From contig NZ_FOMW01000001.1 of the NCBI RefSeq assembly GCF_900112755.1, positions 186,001 through 250,000 on the forward strand: a stretch of 64,000 nucleotides of DNA, in the 5' to 3' direction. The translations under genes and the position numbers were made by a program. Position 1 is the first letter of the stretch, and every line of letters begins with the position of its first letter. Shown here piece by piece: positions 55,109-64,000 of this stretch. Under the pieces are notes generated by a model. It did not search any database, was not told the origin of the DNA, and saw only the letters and a list, made by a program, of their open reading frames with translations. Source of the stretch: Sulfitobacter brevis (GTDB lineage: Bacteria; Pseudomonadota; Alphaproteobacteria; Rhodobacterales; Rhodobacteraceae).

Positions 55109-55912
55109 TCAGCTGCGCGCCAGCAATCCGGCGATGGCTTCTGCAACCTCTTGCGGGTGAGTGATCGGCCCCATGTGCCCCGCACCTTCGATCACGACCT
55201 CAGCCGCATTTGGCAAGCGGCGGGCGAGCCCTTTGTTGGTTTCTTTCACAACTGAGAGCGTATCCTCGCCGCGCATCACGAGCGCCGGTATCGCACAGCC
55301 TTCCAACACCCCCTCGGCCAGCAAACCTGCGCTATCGCGGAATAGAAAATCCTGCGTCGCGGGCACGACGGGTATCGCGCGGATCATCGCAGCGCGGGAG
55401 CGTTCGGGCAGGTTGGCCCATGCAGGGCCATCCGACCACATCCTGTTGAACCGCCGCGCCGCTTCCTCACGATCACCGCTTTCATAAGCGTCGTAGAAAT
55501 CAGCGGCCTGGGCCTCATGTTCCACCATGCTTTCTGGCGCATCGGCTTGTGCGATCGAAAACAACACCGGCTCGAACAGCGTCAGGCTGCGTACCCTGTC
55601 GGGATGTTCTACCGCCAGCCGCACGGCCACCGCAGCGCCGAAGGAATGGCCCATCACGTCCATCGGTGCGTCGTCCATCGTCTCTAGCGCTGTACAATAC
55701 ACAGTGTCGCTAAAGTCGCTGACTTCGTCCCAATCAGGGCTTCTACCATTGCTGGGCATGTCGGGTGCGATCAGGGTAAGCTGATCGTCCAGTGCGCGCG
55801 CCACACCGCCCCATGCGCCGCCATGGGCAAGGTTGCAGTGCAGCGCCATAGCGCGACGCGGTCCCTGCCCCATGGTCGAGATATGGGGCGTGAAGCCCTG
55901 TTGTGGCCTCAC
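55109..55912 (-). CDS. alpha/beta-fold hydrolase
   Basis: This 267-aa protein shows the nucleophile S90 in MDVMGHSFGAA, an acid residue in LVMRGEDTLSVV and a histidine in GAGHMGPITHP, the canonical triad. No signal peptide is present. I place the start at GTG 55912 because it overlaps the stop of the upstream isomerase-like gene (GTGA), giving translational coupling; the longer frame is out of place inside that gene. The substrate is unknown, and pairing with an HCCA-isomerase-like protein hints at breakdown of an aromatic or thiol-bound compound. Confidence 0.85.
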   Translation of the reverse strand: MRPQQGFTPHISTMGQGPRRAMALHCNLAHGGAWGGVARALDDQLTLIAPDMPSNGRSPDWDEVSDFSDTVYCTALETMDDAPMDVMGHSFGAAVAVRLAVEHPDRVRSLTLFEPVLFSIAQADAPESMVEHEAQAADFYDAYESGDREEAARRFNRMWSDGPAWANLPERSRAAMIRAIPVVPATQDFLFRDSAGLLAEGVLEGCAIPALVMRGEDTLSVVKETNKGLARRLPNAAEVVIEGAGHMGPITHPQEVAEAIAGLLARS

Positions 55913-56505
55913 AGCTTGCCCGCCAGATACAGATCGACATCCTCGATCTTGTCTTGGCCCCAAAACTTCTGATCCCCGATAATGTAGAAAGGCGCACCAA
56001 AGACACCGGCCTCGATCGCCTGCTCAAGATTGCGGGCATAGGTCTCGGCCCCGACCAGCATACCGCTGTCCGCAAGGCTCGGGTCAAAGCCCGCTTCGGT
56101 CAGACAGGCGCGAACCACATCGTCTTGAGCAATATCGGCTTCTTCAACCCAAACCTTGCGGGTGATCACTTGGGCGAGCTTGCCCAGATCACCGCCGCCC
56201 GCATTCTGCGCAGCGATAAAGGCATAGGCTGCAGGTGCGCCATTGGTCGGCCAGTGGGCGGGCTTGAGATTGAACGGCATGTCCAGCTTTTTAGCTTCGC
56301 GCACCAGCGCCTGTGCGCGGTATTCGATGCGACTGATGTGGCGATCTTTTGGCGGGGTGCCGCCCGTGCGCCCGAAAGCGGTGATAAGATCGAAAGGTTT
56401 ATAATTGATCGTAGCGCCATGTTTTTCGGCTACCGCCTCCAGCCGCTCACCTGCGAGATAGCAATACGGGGACAAAGTTGCGAAATAGTAATCGATCTGG
56501 GTCAT
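55909..56505 (-). CDS. 2-hydroxychromene-2-carboxylate isomerase family protein (kappa-GST/DsbA fold)
   Basis: This 198-aa thioredoxin-like protein opens [20 protein letters not shown], with the catalytic-type serine S12 in the LSPYCYL loop, and contains [19 protein letters not shown] near the C-terminus, which is diagnostic of the family. Characterised members isomerise a naphthalene-degradation intermediate using glutathione, but most genomic copies have unknown substrates. It is divergent from prs and overlaps the hydrolase gene. Confidence 0.88.
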   Translation of the reverse strand: MTQIDYYFATLSPYCYLAGERLEAVAEKHGATINYKPFDLITAFGRTGGTPPKDRHISRIEYRAQALVREAKKLDMPFNLKPAHWPTNGAPAAYAFIAAQNAGGGDLGKLAQVITRKVWVEEADIAQDDVVRACLTEAGFDPSLADSGMLVGAETYARNLEQAIEAGVFGAPFYIIGDQKFWGQDKIEDVDLYLAGKL

Positions 56506-56596
56506 CAGGCTCTCCATAGCTTTGCGGCACCGTACGGCCATGTTAAGCGGTGTCAACGTCACGAATCTGTCATATCCCAGCTGCTCTGGAGCCCCC

Positions 56597-57616
56597 ATGC
56601 CACGCACTTCCGAACCAAAACTGATTTCCGGCAACGCGAATTTGCCCTTGGCCAAGGGCATTGCGCGGCGCATGTCGCTGCATCGCGGCATCAATGTCGA
56701 ACTGGTCGACACGCGGGTCGAGCGGTTCAACGACGGGGAAATATTTGTCGAAGTCTTCGAAAATGTGCGCGGCGAGGATATGTTCATCATCCAGCCGACA
56801 TCGAATCCGGCCAATGACAATCTGATGGAACTACTGATCATGGCCGACGCGCTGCGCCGGTCCTCGGCGGCGCGGGTTACGGCAGTGCTGCCCTACTTCG
56901 GATACGCCCGCCAGGATCGCCGCACCAAAGCGCGTACCCCGATTACTGCCAAGCTGGTGGCGAATATGCTGGTCAACACCGGCATCGAACGGGTTCTGAC
57001 GATGGACCTGCACGCCGCACAGATTCAGGGCTTCTTTGATATTCCGGTTGATAACCTCTATGCCTCTCCGGTGTTTGCTCTGGATATCCAGAGCCATTTC
57101 AAAGGTCGCATGGACGAGTTGATGATCGTCTCGCCCGACGTTGGCGGTGTGGCCCGCGCCCGCGAGCTTGCGAAACGCGTCAATGCGCCGCTGGCGATCG
57201 TCGACAAGCGCCGCGAAAAGCCCGGGGTGATCGAAGAGATGACCGTGATTGGCAACGTCGAAGACAAGATTTGCCTGATCGTGGATGACATCTGTGATAC
57301 CGCTGGCACCCTTTGTAAGGCCGCCGAAGTGCTGCTGGAGGCGGGTGCCAAGGAAGTGCACTCCTACATCACCCACGGCGTCATGTCCGGCCCTGCGGTC
57401 GAACGGATCACCAACTCGGTGATGAAGTCGCTGGTGATCACCGACACCATCGCGCCCACAGACGCAATCAAGCAGGCTCCGAATATTCGCATCGTGCCGA
57501 CCGCGCCAATCTTTGCACAAGCGATCCTGAACATCTGGAACGGCACCTCGGTGTCATCGCTGTTTGAGGGTGAAACGCTGGAGCCGATTTATGACGGCAT
57601 GTACACGCCGGGCTGA
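56597..57616 (+). CDS. prs: ribose-phosphate pyrophosphokinase
   Basis: This 339-aa enzyme makes PRPP from ribose 5-phosphate and ATP. It contains [30 protein letters not shown] and the PRPP motif [17 protein letters not shown] 56597 starts [24 protein letters not shown] serves the purine genes elsewhere in the window. A long hairpin follows the stop. Confidence 0.96.
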   Translation: MPRTSEPKLISGNANLPLAKGIARRMSLHRGINVELVDTRVERFNDGEIFVEVFENVRGEDMFIIQPTSNPANDNLMELLIMADALRRSSAARVTAVLPYFGYARQDRRTKARTPITAKLVANMLVNTGIERVLTMDLHAAQIQGFFDIPVDNLYASPVFALDIQSHFKGRMDELMIVSPDVGGVARARELAKRVNAPLAIVDKRREKPGVIEEMTVIGNVEDKICLIVDDICDTAGTLCKAAEVLLEAGAKEVHSYITHGVMSGPAVERITNSVMKSLVITDTIAPTDAIKQAPNIRIVPTAPIFAQAILNIWNGTSVSSLFEGETLEPIYDGMYTPG

Positions 57617-57640
57617 CCCGGCGCGACATGGTTGAAACGG

Positions 57641-57682
57641 ACAACGGGCGCGAAGAGGACTTCGCGCCCGTTGTCTATTTCT
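57641..57682. terminator. bidirectional terminator-like hairpin between prs and the lectin-like gene
   Basis: The arms ACAACGGGCGCGAA (57641-57654) and TTCGCGCCCGTTGT (57661-57674) form a perfect 14-bp stem between convergent genes. The T-tracts on both sides are weak. Confidence 0.75.
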
Positions 57683-57700
57683 ACTAAGGTCGTGAGGGCG

Positions 57701-58051
57701 TTACAGCACATCCCAATCATCGCTCTCGGCCATTTCTCCAATCGCAAGCCAGCTGATCCGCACCCGCGCGACCCGCGTATCGCCCCACGTGCGAAACACC
57801 ATATCAAAGCCTGTCTTTGTGACAGACTCCGCACTTAGATCCGCGCGCATAACCGTTGCAGCGTCTACATCCCAAAGTGAGAGTGACATCTGCACATTCG
57901 GATCGGTCCGGAAGGGTTCGGAGAATTTGATATGCCGCCGCCGCTCGCGTTGGCCCCTGCCCGTCCACATTTCGCCGCCGTCCTCATAATCCGAAAACAG
58001 CACGACATCGCCTTGATCCACGCCGACGGTATGATTGCGAAGTCTTTTCAT
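57701..58051 (-). CDS. H-type lectin domain protein
   Basis: This 116-aa protein contains the H-type lectin pattern in its C-terminal two-thirds: HIKFSEPFRTDPNVQMSLSL then WDVD, followed by GFDMVFRTWGDTRVARVRIS then W. H-type lectins (first known from snails and Dictyostelium) bind N-acetylgalactosamine through a small six-stranded fold. No signal peptide is visible, which is odd for a lectin. It follows the atp operon on the same strand but is separated from it by a terminator. Assignment rests on pattern memory. Confidence 0.72.
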   Translation of the reverse strand: MKRLRNHTVGVDQGDVVLFSDYEDGGEMWTGRGQRERRRHIKFSEPFRTDPNVQMSLSLWDVDAATVMRADLSAESVTKTGFDMVFRTWGDTRVARVRISWLAIGEMAESDDWDVL

Positions 58052-58122
58052 GGGGTACGGGTCAACCTGTTAAATCGTCATTAAGAGTAATGATGCAGCA
58101 GAAGTGCGGGGCATAAAAGCGA

Positions 58123-58148
58123 AAAGGCCCCGCAAGTGCAGGGCCTTT
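58123..58148 (-). terminator. terminator of the atp operon
   Basis: The arms AAAGGCCC (58123-58130) and GGGCCTTT (58141-58148) form an 8-bp stem. Read leftward it is followed by a TTCGCTTTTATG tract. Confidence 0.8.
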
Positions 58149-58169
58149 CACGACAATTGCCGCATGGTA

Positions 58170-58607
58170 TCAGAGGTTTGGCTGCTTGGGGTCAAGCCCG
58201 ATATGGGTGCCCATGGCCACCATATCTGCCAGCAGCTTGGCTGCATCATCAACCGGACCGGGCTCGTTCTGGAAGTTATCGCGCGCTTTGCTATGCACTT
58301 CCTGAGCTTCGGCCATCATTTCGTCCAGGTGCTCTTGGGTCATGTCGCCCCGCGCCACGGCGCGTTCGGCCAGAACCGATACACCATCAGCACGGATTTC
58401 AGCGAACCCGCCCGTCACCACGAATTCGGTGGTGCCTTCGGGTCCTTCGACCTTCAGGACACCAGGCCGAAGCGTGGTGATGGTGGGCGAATGATCAGCC
58501 ATTGCTGTCAGATCGCCATCGCTGCCAGGTATCTGGACCGATGTAACTTGCATTTGGGCCAACCGACGCTCGGGTGATACCAGATCGAATTGCATTGTCT
58601 CTGCCAC
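58170..58607 (-). CDS. atpC: ATP synthase epsilon subunit
   Basis: This 145-aa subunit of the F1 central stalk regulates ATP hydrolysis. It shows [20 protein letters not shown], then [20 protein letters not shown], and the helical C-terminal arm. It lies 11 bases downstream of atpD and ends the operon. Start M1 or M5 (58595) cannot be separated. Confidence 0.95.
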   Translation of the reverse strand: MAETMQFDLVSPERRLAQMQVTSVQIPGSDGDLTAMADHSPTITTLRPGVLKVEGPEGTTEFVVTGGFAEIRADGVSVLAERAVARGDMTQEHLDEMMAEAQEVHSKARDNFQNEPGPVDDAAKLLADMVAMGTHIGLDPKQPNL

Positions 58608-58618
58608 TCTGGCGCTCC

Positions 58619-60945
<2,327 letters not shown>

Positions 60946-60961
60946 TGGCCTCTATCTCTCC

Positions 60962-62500
60962 TTACGCGAAGTCTTTGGCAAAACCGTCGATTGCGGCTCT
61001 GATTTTCTCTTCCAGCTCGTCTTTCACCTTACGGTCGTTGTTGGTGATGTCTTTGAGCAGGTCGGCATGTTTGCCGCGCAGATGTGCCAGCAGACCGGCC
61101 TCGAAACGACCCACCTGTTTGACGTCCACTTTATCGAGGTAGCCTTGCGTACCGGCGAAGATGACGCAGACGATCTCAGCGTTCGACAAAGGCGAATACT
61201 GCGGCTGTTTCATCAGTTCGGTCAGACGCGCACCACGGGCCAGCAACTGCTGGGTGGCGGCATCAAGGTCGGACCCAAACTGCGCGAAGGCAGCCATTTC
61301 GCGGTACTGGGCCAGCGACAGCTTGACCGGACCCGCGACCGAAGACATCGCTTTGGTCTGGGCCGAAGAACCAACCCGCGAAACCGACAGACCCGTGTTC
61401 ACAGCAGGACGGATGCCCTGATAGAACAGTTCGGTTTCAAGGAATATCTGACCATCGGTGATCGAAATCACGTTTGTCGGAATAAACGCAGAAACGTCGC
61501 CACCTTGGGTTTCGATGATCGGCAGAGCGGTCAACGAGCCGTTACCAGCCGCATCGCCCAGCTTGGCCGAACGCTCGAGCAAGCGAGAGTGAAGATAGAA
61601 CACGTCGCCGGGATAGGCTTCACGGCCGGGTGGGCGGCGCAGCAGCAGCGACATCTGACGGTAGGACACGGCCTGCTTGGAAAGGTCATCATAGATGATC
61701 AGAGCGTGGCGGCCATTGTCGCGGAAGTGCTCGGCCATCGCGGTTGCGGAATAAGGTGCGAGGAACTGCATAGGCGCAGGCTCGGACGCAGTCGCGGCCA
61801 CAACGATGGAATAGTCAATCGCACCGGTTTCTTCGAGCTTTTTCACAAGCTGTGCCACGGTGGAGCGTTTCTGACCGATCGCGACGTACACACAGTACAT
61901 CTTTTTGCTCTCGTCATCGCCCGCAGCCGCGTTGATCTGCGCCTGGTTCAGCATCGCGTCGAGCGCGACAGCTGTTTTACCGGTCTGACGGTCGCCAATG
62001 ATCAATTCGCGCTGGCCACGGCCAATCGGGATCATCGCGTCAACAGATTTCAGGCCAGTCGCCATCGGCTCGTGAACCGATTTCCGTGGGATAATGCCGG
62101 GTGCTTTAACGTCGGCGATGCCGCGCTTGGTCGCGCCAATCGGGCCTTTGCCGTCGATGGGGTTACCAAGACCGTCTACAACACGACCCAGAAGTTCATC
62201 ACCGATTGGCACGTCCACGATGGAGTTGGTGCGCTTTACGGTATCGCCTTCTTTGATGTCGCGGTCGGACCCGAAGATCACAACACCGACGTTGTCGGAT
62301 TCGAGGTTCAGGGCCATACCCTGAATACCACCGGGGAATTCGACCATTTCACCGGCCTGAACGTTGTCCAGACCGTAAACACGCGCAATACCGTCACCGA
62401 CGGAAAGCACGCGGCCAACTTCGGCCACTTCGGCTTCTTGGCCGAAATTCTTGATCTGGTCCTTCAGGATCGCAGAAATTTCTGCAGCTTGGATACCCAT
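60962..62500 (-). CDS. atpA: ATP synthase alpha subunit
   Basis: This 512-aa non-catalytic nucleotide-binding subunit has the P-loop GDRQTGKTA, the segment [20 protein letters not shown], and [17 protein letters not shown], which matches the alpha/beta signature. Its start directly follows the atpH stop with no bases between. A 590-aa frame on the opposite strand is a shadow. Confidence 0.98.
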   Translation of the reverse strand: MGIQAAEISAILKDQIKNFGQEAEVAEVGRVLSVGDGIARVYGLDNVQAGEMVEFPGGIQGMALNLESDNVGVVIFGSDRDIKEGDTVKRTNSIVDVPIGDELLGRVVDGLGNPIDGKGPIGATKRGIADVKAPGIIPRKSVHEPMATGLKSVDAMIPIGRGQRELIIGDRQTGKTAVALDAMLNQAQINAAAGDDESKKMYCVYVAIGQKRSTVAQLVKKLEETGAIDYSIVVAATASEPAPMQFLAPYSATAMAEHFRDNGRHALIIYDDLSKQAVSYRQMSLLLRRPPGREAYPGDVFYLHSRLLERSAKLGDAAGNGSLTALPIIETQGGDVSAFIPTNVISITDGQIFLETELFYQGIRPAVNTGLSVSRVGSSAQTKAMSSVAGPVKLSLAQYREMAAFAQFGSDLDAATQQLLARGARLTELMKQPQYSPLSNAEIVCVIFAGTQGYLDKVDVKQVGRFEAGLLAHLRGKHADLLKDITNNDRKVKDELEEKIRAAIDGFAKDFA

Positions 62501-63064
62501 TTATCCGACCTCTTTCATGATATTCTGGAGGGAATTGAGCTTCGAGCGGATCGAGGTGTCGATCATCTTGGAGCCCACTTTGACAACAAGACCGCCGATG
62601 AGTGTTTCATCAACGGTCGCATTAAGAGTGACGTCTTTGCCGGTTGACGCTTTGAGCGACTTGGCCAGCTTGTCCGATTGCGCCTTTGTCAGCGCCTTGG
62701 CAGAGGTAACATCCGCCGTGATCTCGCCCTTATCCGCTGCAATCGTCTCGCGCAGGGTGCGGACCAGTTGCGGCAACACGAACAAACGGCGTTTCTGCGC
62801 CATCAGCGCTACCGTGTTGGTCATGGTGGGAGAGAGGTTCATTTTCTTGGCCAGCGCCGCAATGGCACCAGTCTGTTCATCACGCGTATAGATCGGCGAA
62901 GCGATCAAAGCGCGGAAATCGTCGTTGCCGAGCGCGCCTTGCAGCGCATCAAGATCACCCTCGATGGCTGAGACACTGCCAGCCTCGCGGGCAATGTCGA
63001 AAACGGCCGTTGCATAACGCTGGGCAATGCCGGTTGAGATCGAAGCGGTTTCGGACACGTCCAT
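62501..63064 (-). CDS. atpH: ATP synthase delta subunit
   Basis: This 187-aa peripheral-stalk subunit links F1 to the b subunits. It shows SISTGIAQRYATAVFDIARE at the N-terminus and the conserved C-terminal block DETLIGGLVVKVGSKMIDTS then IRSKLNSLQ. It is the first gene of the operon; the F0 genes (atpIBEF) are not in the window and are normally at a separate locus in this group. Confidence 0.96.
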   Translation of the reverse strand: MDVSETASISTGIAQRYATAVFDIAREAGSVSAIEGDLDALQGALGNDDFRALIASPIYTRDEQTGAIAALAKKMNLSPTMTNTVALMAQKRRLFVLPQLVRTLRETIAADKGEITADVTSAKALTKAQSDKLAKSLKASTGKDVTLNATVDETLIGGLVVKVGSKMIDTSIRSKLNSLQNIMKEVG

Positions 63065-63419
63065 CCTCTCGTTCAGTCAGGGCCGGAGAATCGCAAGAAG
63101 TCGCGTCACCGGTGTGTTGGCGCGGCTTGAAAAAAGGATCAAGACGTCTAAATCAGGGGCGATGTAGCAGACAGGTTCCCGTCCCGCAACACAGTATAGT
63201 GAGGATGCGCATGCCCAAAGCGTTTATTTACTGCCCCGAAGCAAAAGGTGCGGCAGTTTGCCCCGCTTGACCGCGCGCCGACTGCCATAGTCATGCCCGG
63301 TCGATTCCCTCGCCCCGCGTACCCGTCAAAAAAAGTCTCGCGCCTCGTTAAAAAAATCACACGGTCCGAGCTTCATTTGGCAAGATAAACTCATTCGACC
63401 GCAGCCAAGTCCCTGCCAC
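63065..63419. other. 355-base intergenic region, upstream of the atp operon
   Basis: No gene is supported. The promoter and leader of atpHAGDC should lie here, but I could not pick out a convincing -35/-10 pair. A short open frame at 63148-63360 is low-quality (proline- and arginine-rich, with no ribosome site). Confidence 0.5.
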
Positions 63420-64000
63420 CTAGACCGGTTTGGCACTCGGCTCCGCCATGCCTTCCAACACCCCGATGGCCCGCCGCGCGGGCGATTTTTGCACCTTGCC
63501 CTTGGGCGGATACACCAGCTTAGTTGCCTCGACCATGAACGCCCCGCCTGCCATCATCGTCGGCACATAGCGTCCGATCCGGTCAAACAATCCGGTCGAC
63601 TTCATCCAGACCCGTTTTTGCGAGGGCACCTGATAAAGCGCGCCCATATGCCGCTCGGGTAAAAACTGATGCTTTCTAAGCTGGGTCTCCAGCTGCCCCG
63701 GGGAATAGGGCCGCCCGTAGCCAAAGGGCGTGCGGTCGCGCCGCGCCCAAAGTCCCGCACGGTTGGGCACAATAAACAACGCCCGCCCGCCCGGCCCCAA
63801 GACCCGCCAACATTCTTCCAGCAATTCGCCCGCCCGCTCGGAGGTCTCCAGCCCGTGCAGCAGCACCAGCTTGTCTACGTGGCCAGTCTCGATGGGCCAC
63901 AAGGTCTCTTCGGTCAGAACCGAAGTATTGGGCATGCCCGCGGGCCAAGGCATCACGCCTTGCGGCCCAGGCATCAAGGTAACCACCCGCCGCGCCTCCG
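63420..64000 (-). CDS. class I SAM-dependent methyltransferase (partial, N-terminus beyond the window)
   Basis: The C-terminal 193 aa are present and the frame stays open to the window edge. Visible segments are HVDKLVLLHGLETSERAGEL then LEECWRVLGPGGRALFIVPN, corresponding to motifs around the SAM pocket of methyltransf_11 enzymes, followed by GLWARRDRTPFGYGRPYSPG. The SAM-binding glycine-rich motif itself would be upstream of the edge. The substrate is unknown. The protein ends MAEPSAKPV. Confidence 0.8.
   Translation of the reverse strand, partial: EARRVVTLMPGPQGVMPWPAGMPNTSVLTEETLWPIETGHVDKLVLLHGLETSERAGELLEECWRVLGPGGRALFIVPNRAGLWARRDRTPFGYGRPYSPGQLETQLRKHQFLPERHMGALYQVPSQKRVWMKSTGLFDRIGRYVPTMMAGGAFMVEATKLVYPPKGKVQKSPARRAIGVLEGMAEPSAKPV

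Noticed and set aside
63148..63360. 70-aa open frame upstream of the atp operon
   Set aside because: Poor composition, no ribosome site and no similarity I recognise; treated as intergenic.

Overview
The window looks like about 64 kb of chromosome from a marine alphaproteobacterium of the family Rhodobacteraceae (Roseobacter group, possibly close to Sulfitobacter). Reasons: GC-rich coding sequence, a five-gene atpHAGDC operon, an lgt-midA-pgeF operon, an Hsp20-DUF1150 pair, a Hint-domain protein and a DUF2161 protein. Assignment to genus is only a guess. No tRNA, rRNA, CRISPR array, insertion sequence, integrase or prophage gene was seen. Almost everything is intact core metabolism or housekeeping.

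Region 1 (1-9546) is a reductive pyrimidine-degradation locus. It has an ABC importer (binding protein cut by the window edge, two permeases, ATPase), dihydropyrimidinase, an unknown 107-aa protein, a beta-ureidopropionase-type amidohydrolase, a RutR-like TetR regulator, and the dihydropyrimidine dehydrogenase subunits PreA and PreT. Two 16-bp palindromes resembling the E. coli RutR box lie in front of the hydrolase operon and of preT, so the locus reads as one uracil-responsive regulon.

Region 2 (9590-15860) holds two tiny genes, a cold-shock protein, tesA divergent from ybbA-ybbP, an inositol-phosphatase-family enzyme and a small secreted protein. Region 3 (15929-20584) is the glycine cleavage operon gcvT-gcvH-gcvP, read leftward behind a tandem glycine riboswitch.

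Region 4 (20683-36627) contains a gamma-glutamylcyclotransferase-like protein, gltX divergent from carB, a KAS III-like enzyme, tdk, the leftward operon ybjN-proC-csaA-hydroxyacid dehydrogenase, ubiK, the rightward operon lgt-midA-pgeF, a 47-aa basic protein, a Hint protein and an Lrp regulator. Region 5 (36873-46812) contains trxB, a fused sulfurylase/APS kinase, phzF-like, hsp20-DUF1150, ydcH-like, purE-purK, a solitary phnM, a secreted lipase, a Nudix enzyme and an EamA transporter.

Region 6 (46962-49051) is groES-groEL behind a perfect CIRCE operator. Region 7 (49246-57616) has a DUF2161 nuclease-like protein, a manganese pyrophosphatase, a HAD phosphatase, MaoC, ribF-ycgN-ltaE, an alpha/beta hydrolase with an HCCA-isomerase-like protein, and prs. 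Region 8 (57701-63064) is an H-type lectin-like gene and the F1 ATP synthase operon. The window closes with a truncated methyltransferase gene.

I did not find a clearly new multi-gene system. The items most worth following are the RutR-box pair with its ABC importer and unknown 107-aa protein, a degenerate Hint domain, a cluster of DnaA-box-like sites, a shared intergenic repeat, and several very small uncharacterised genes.
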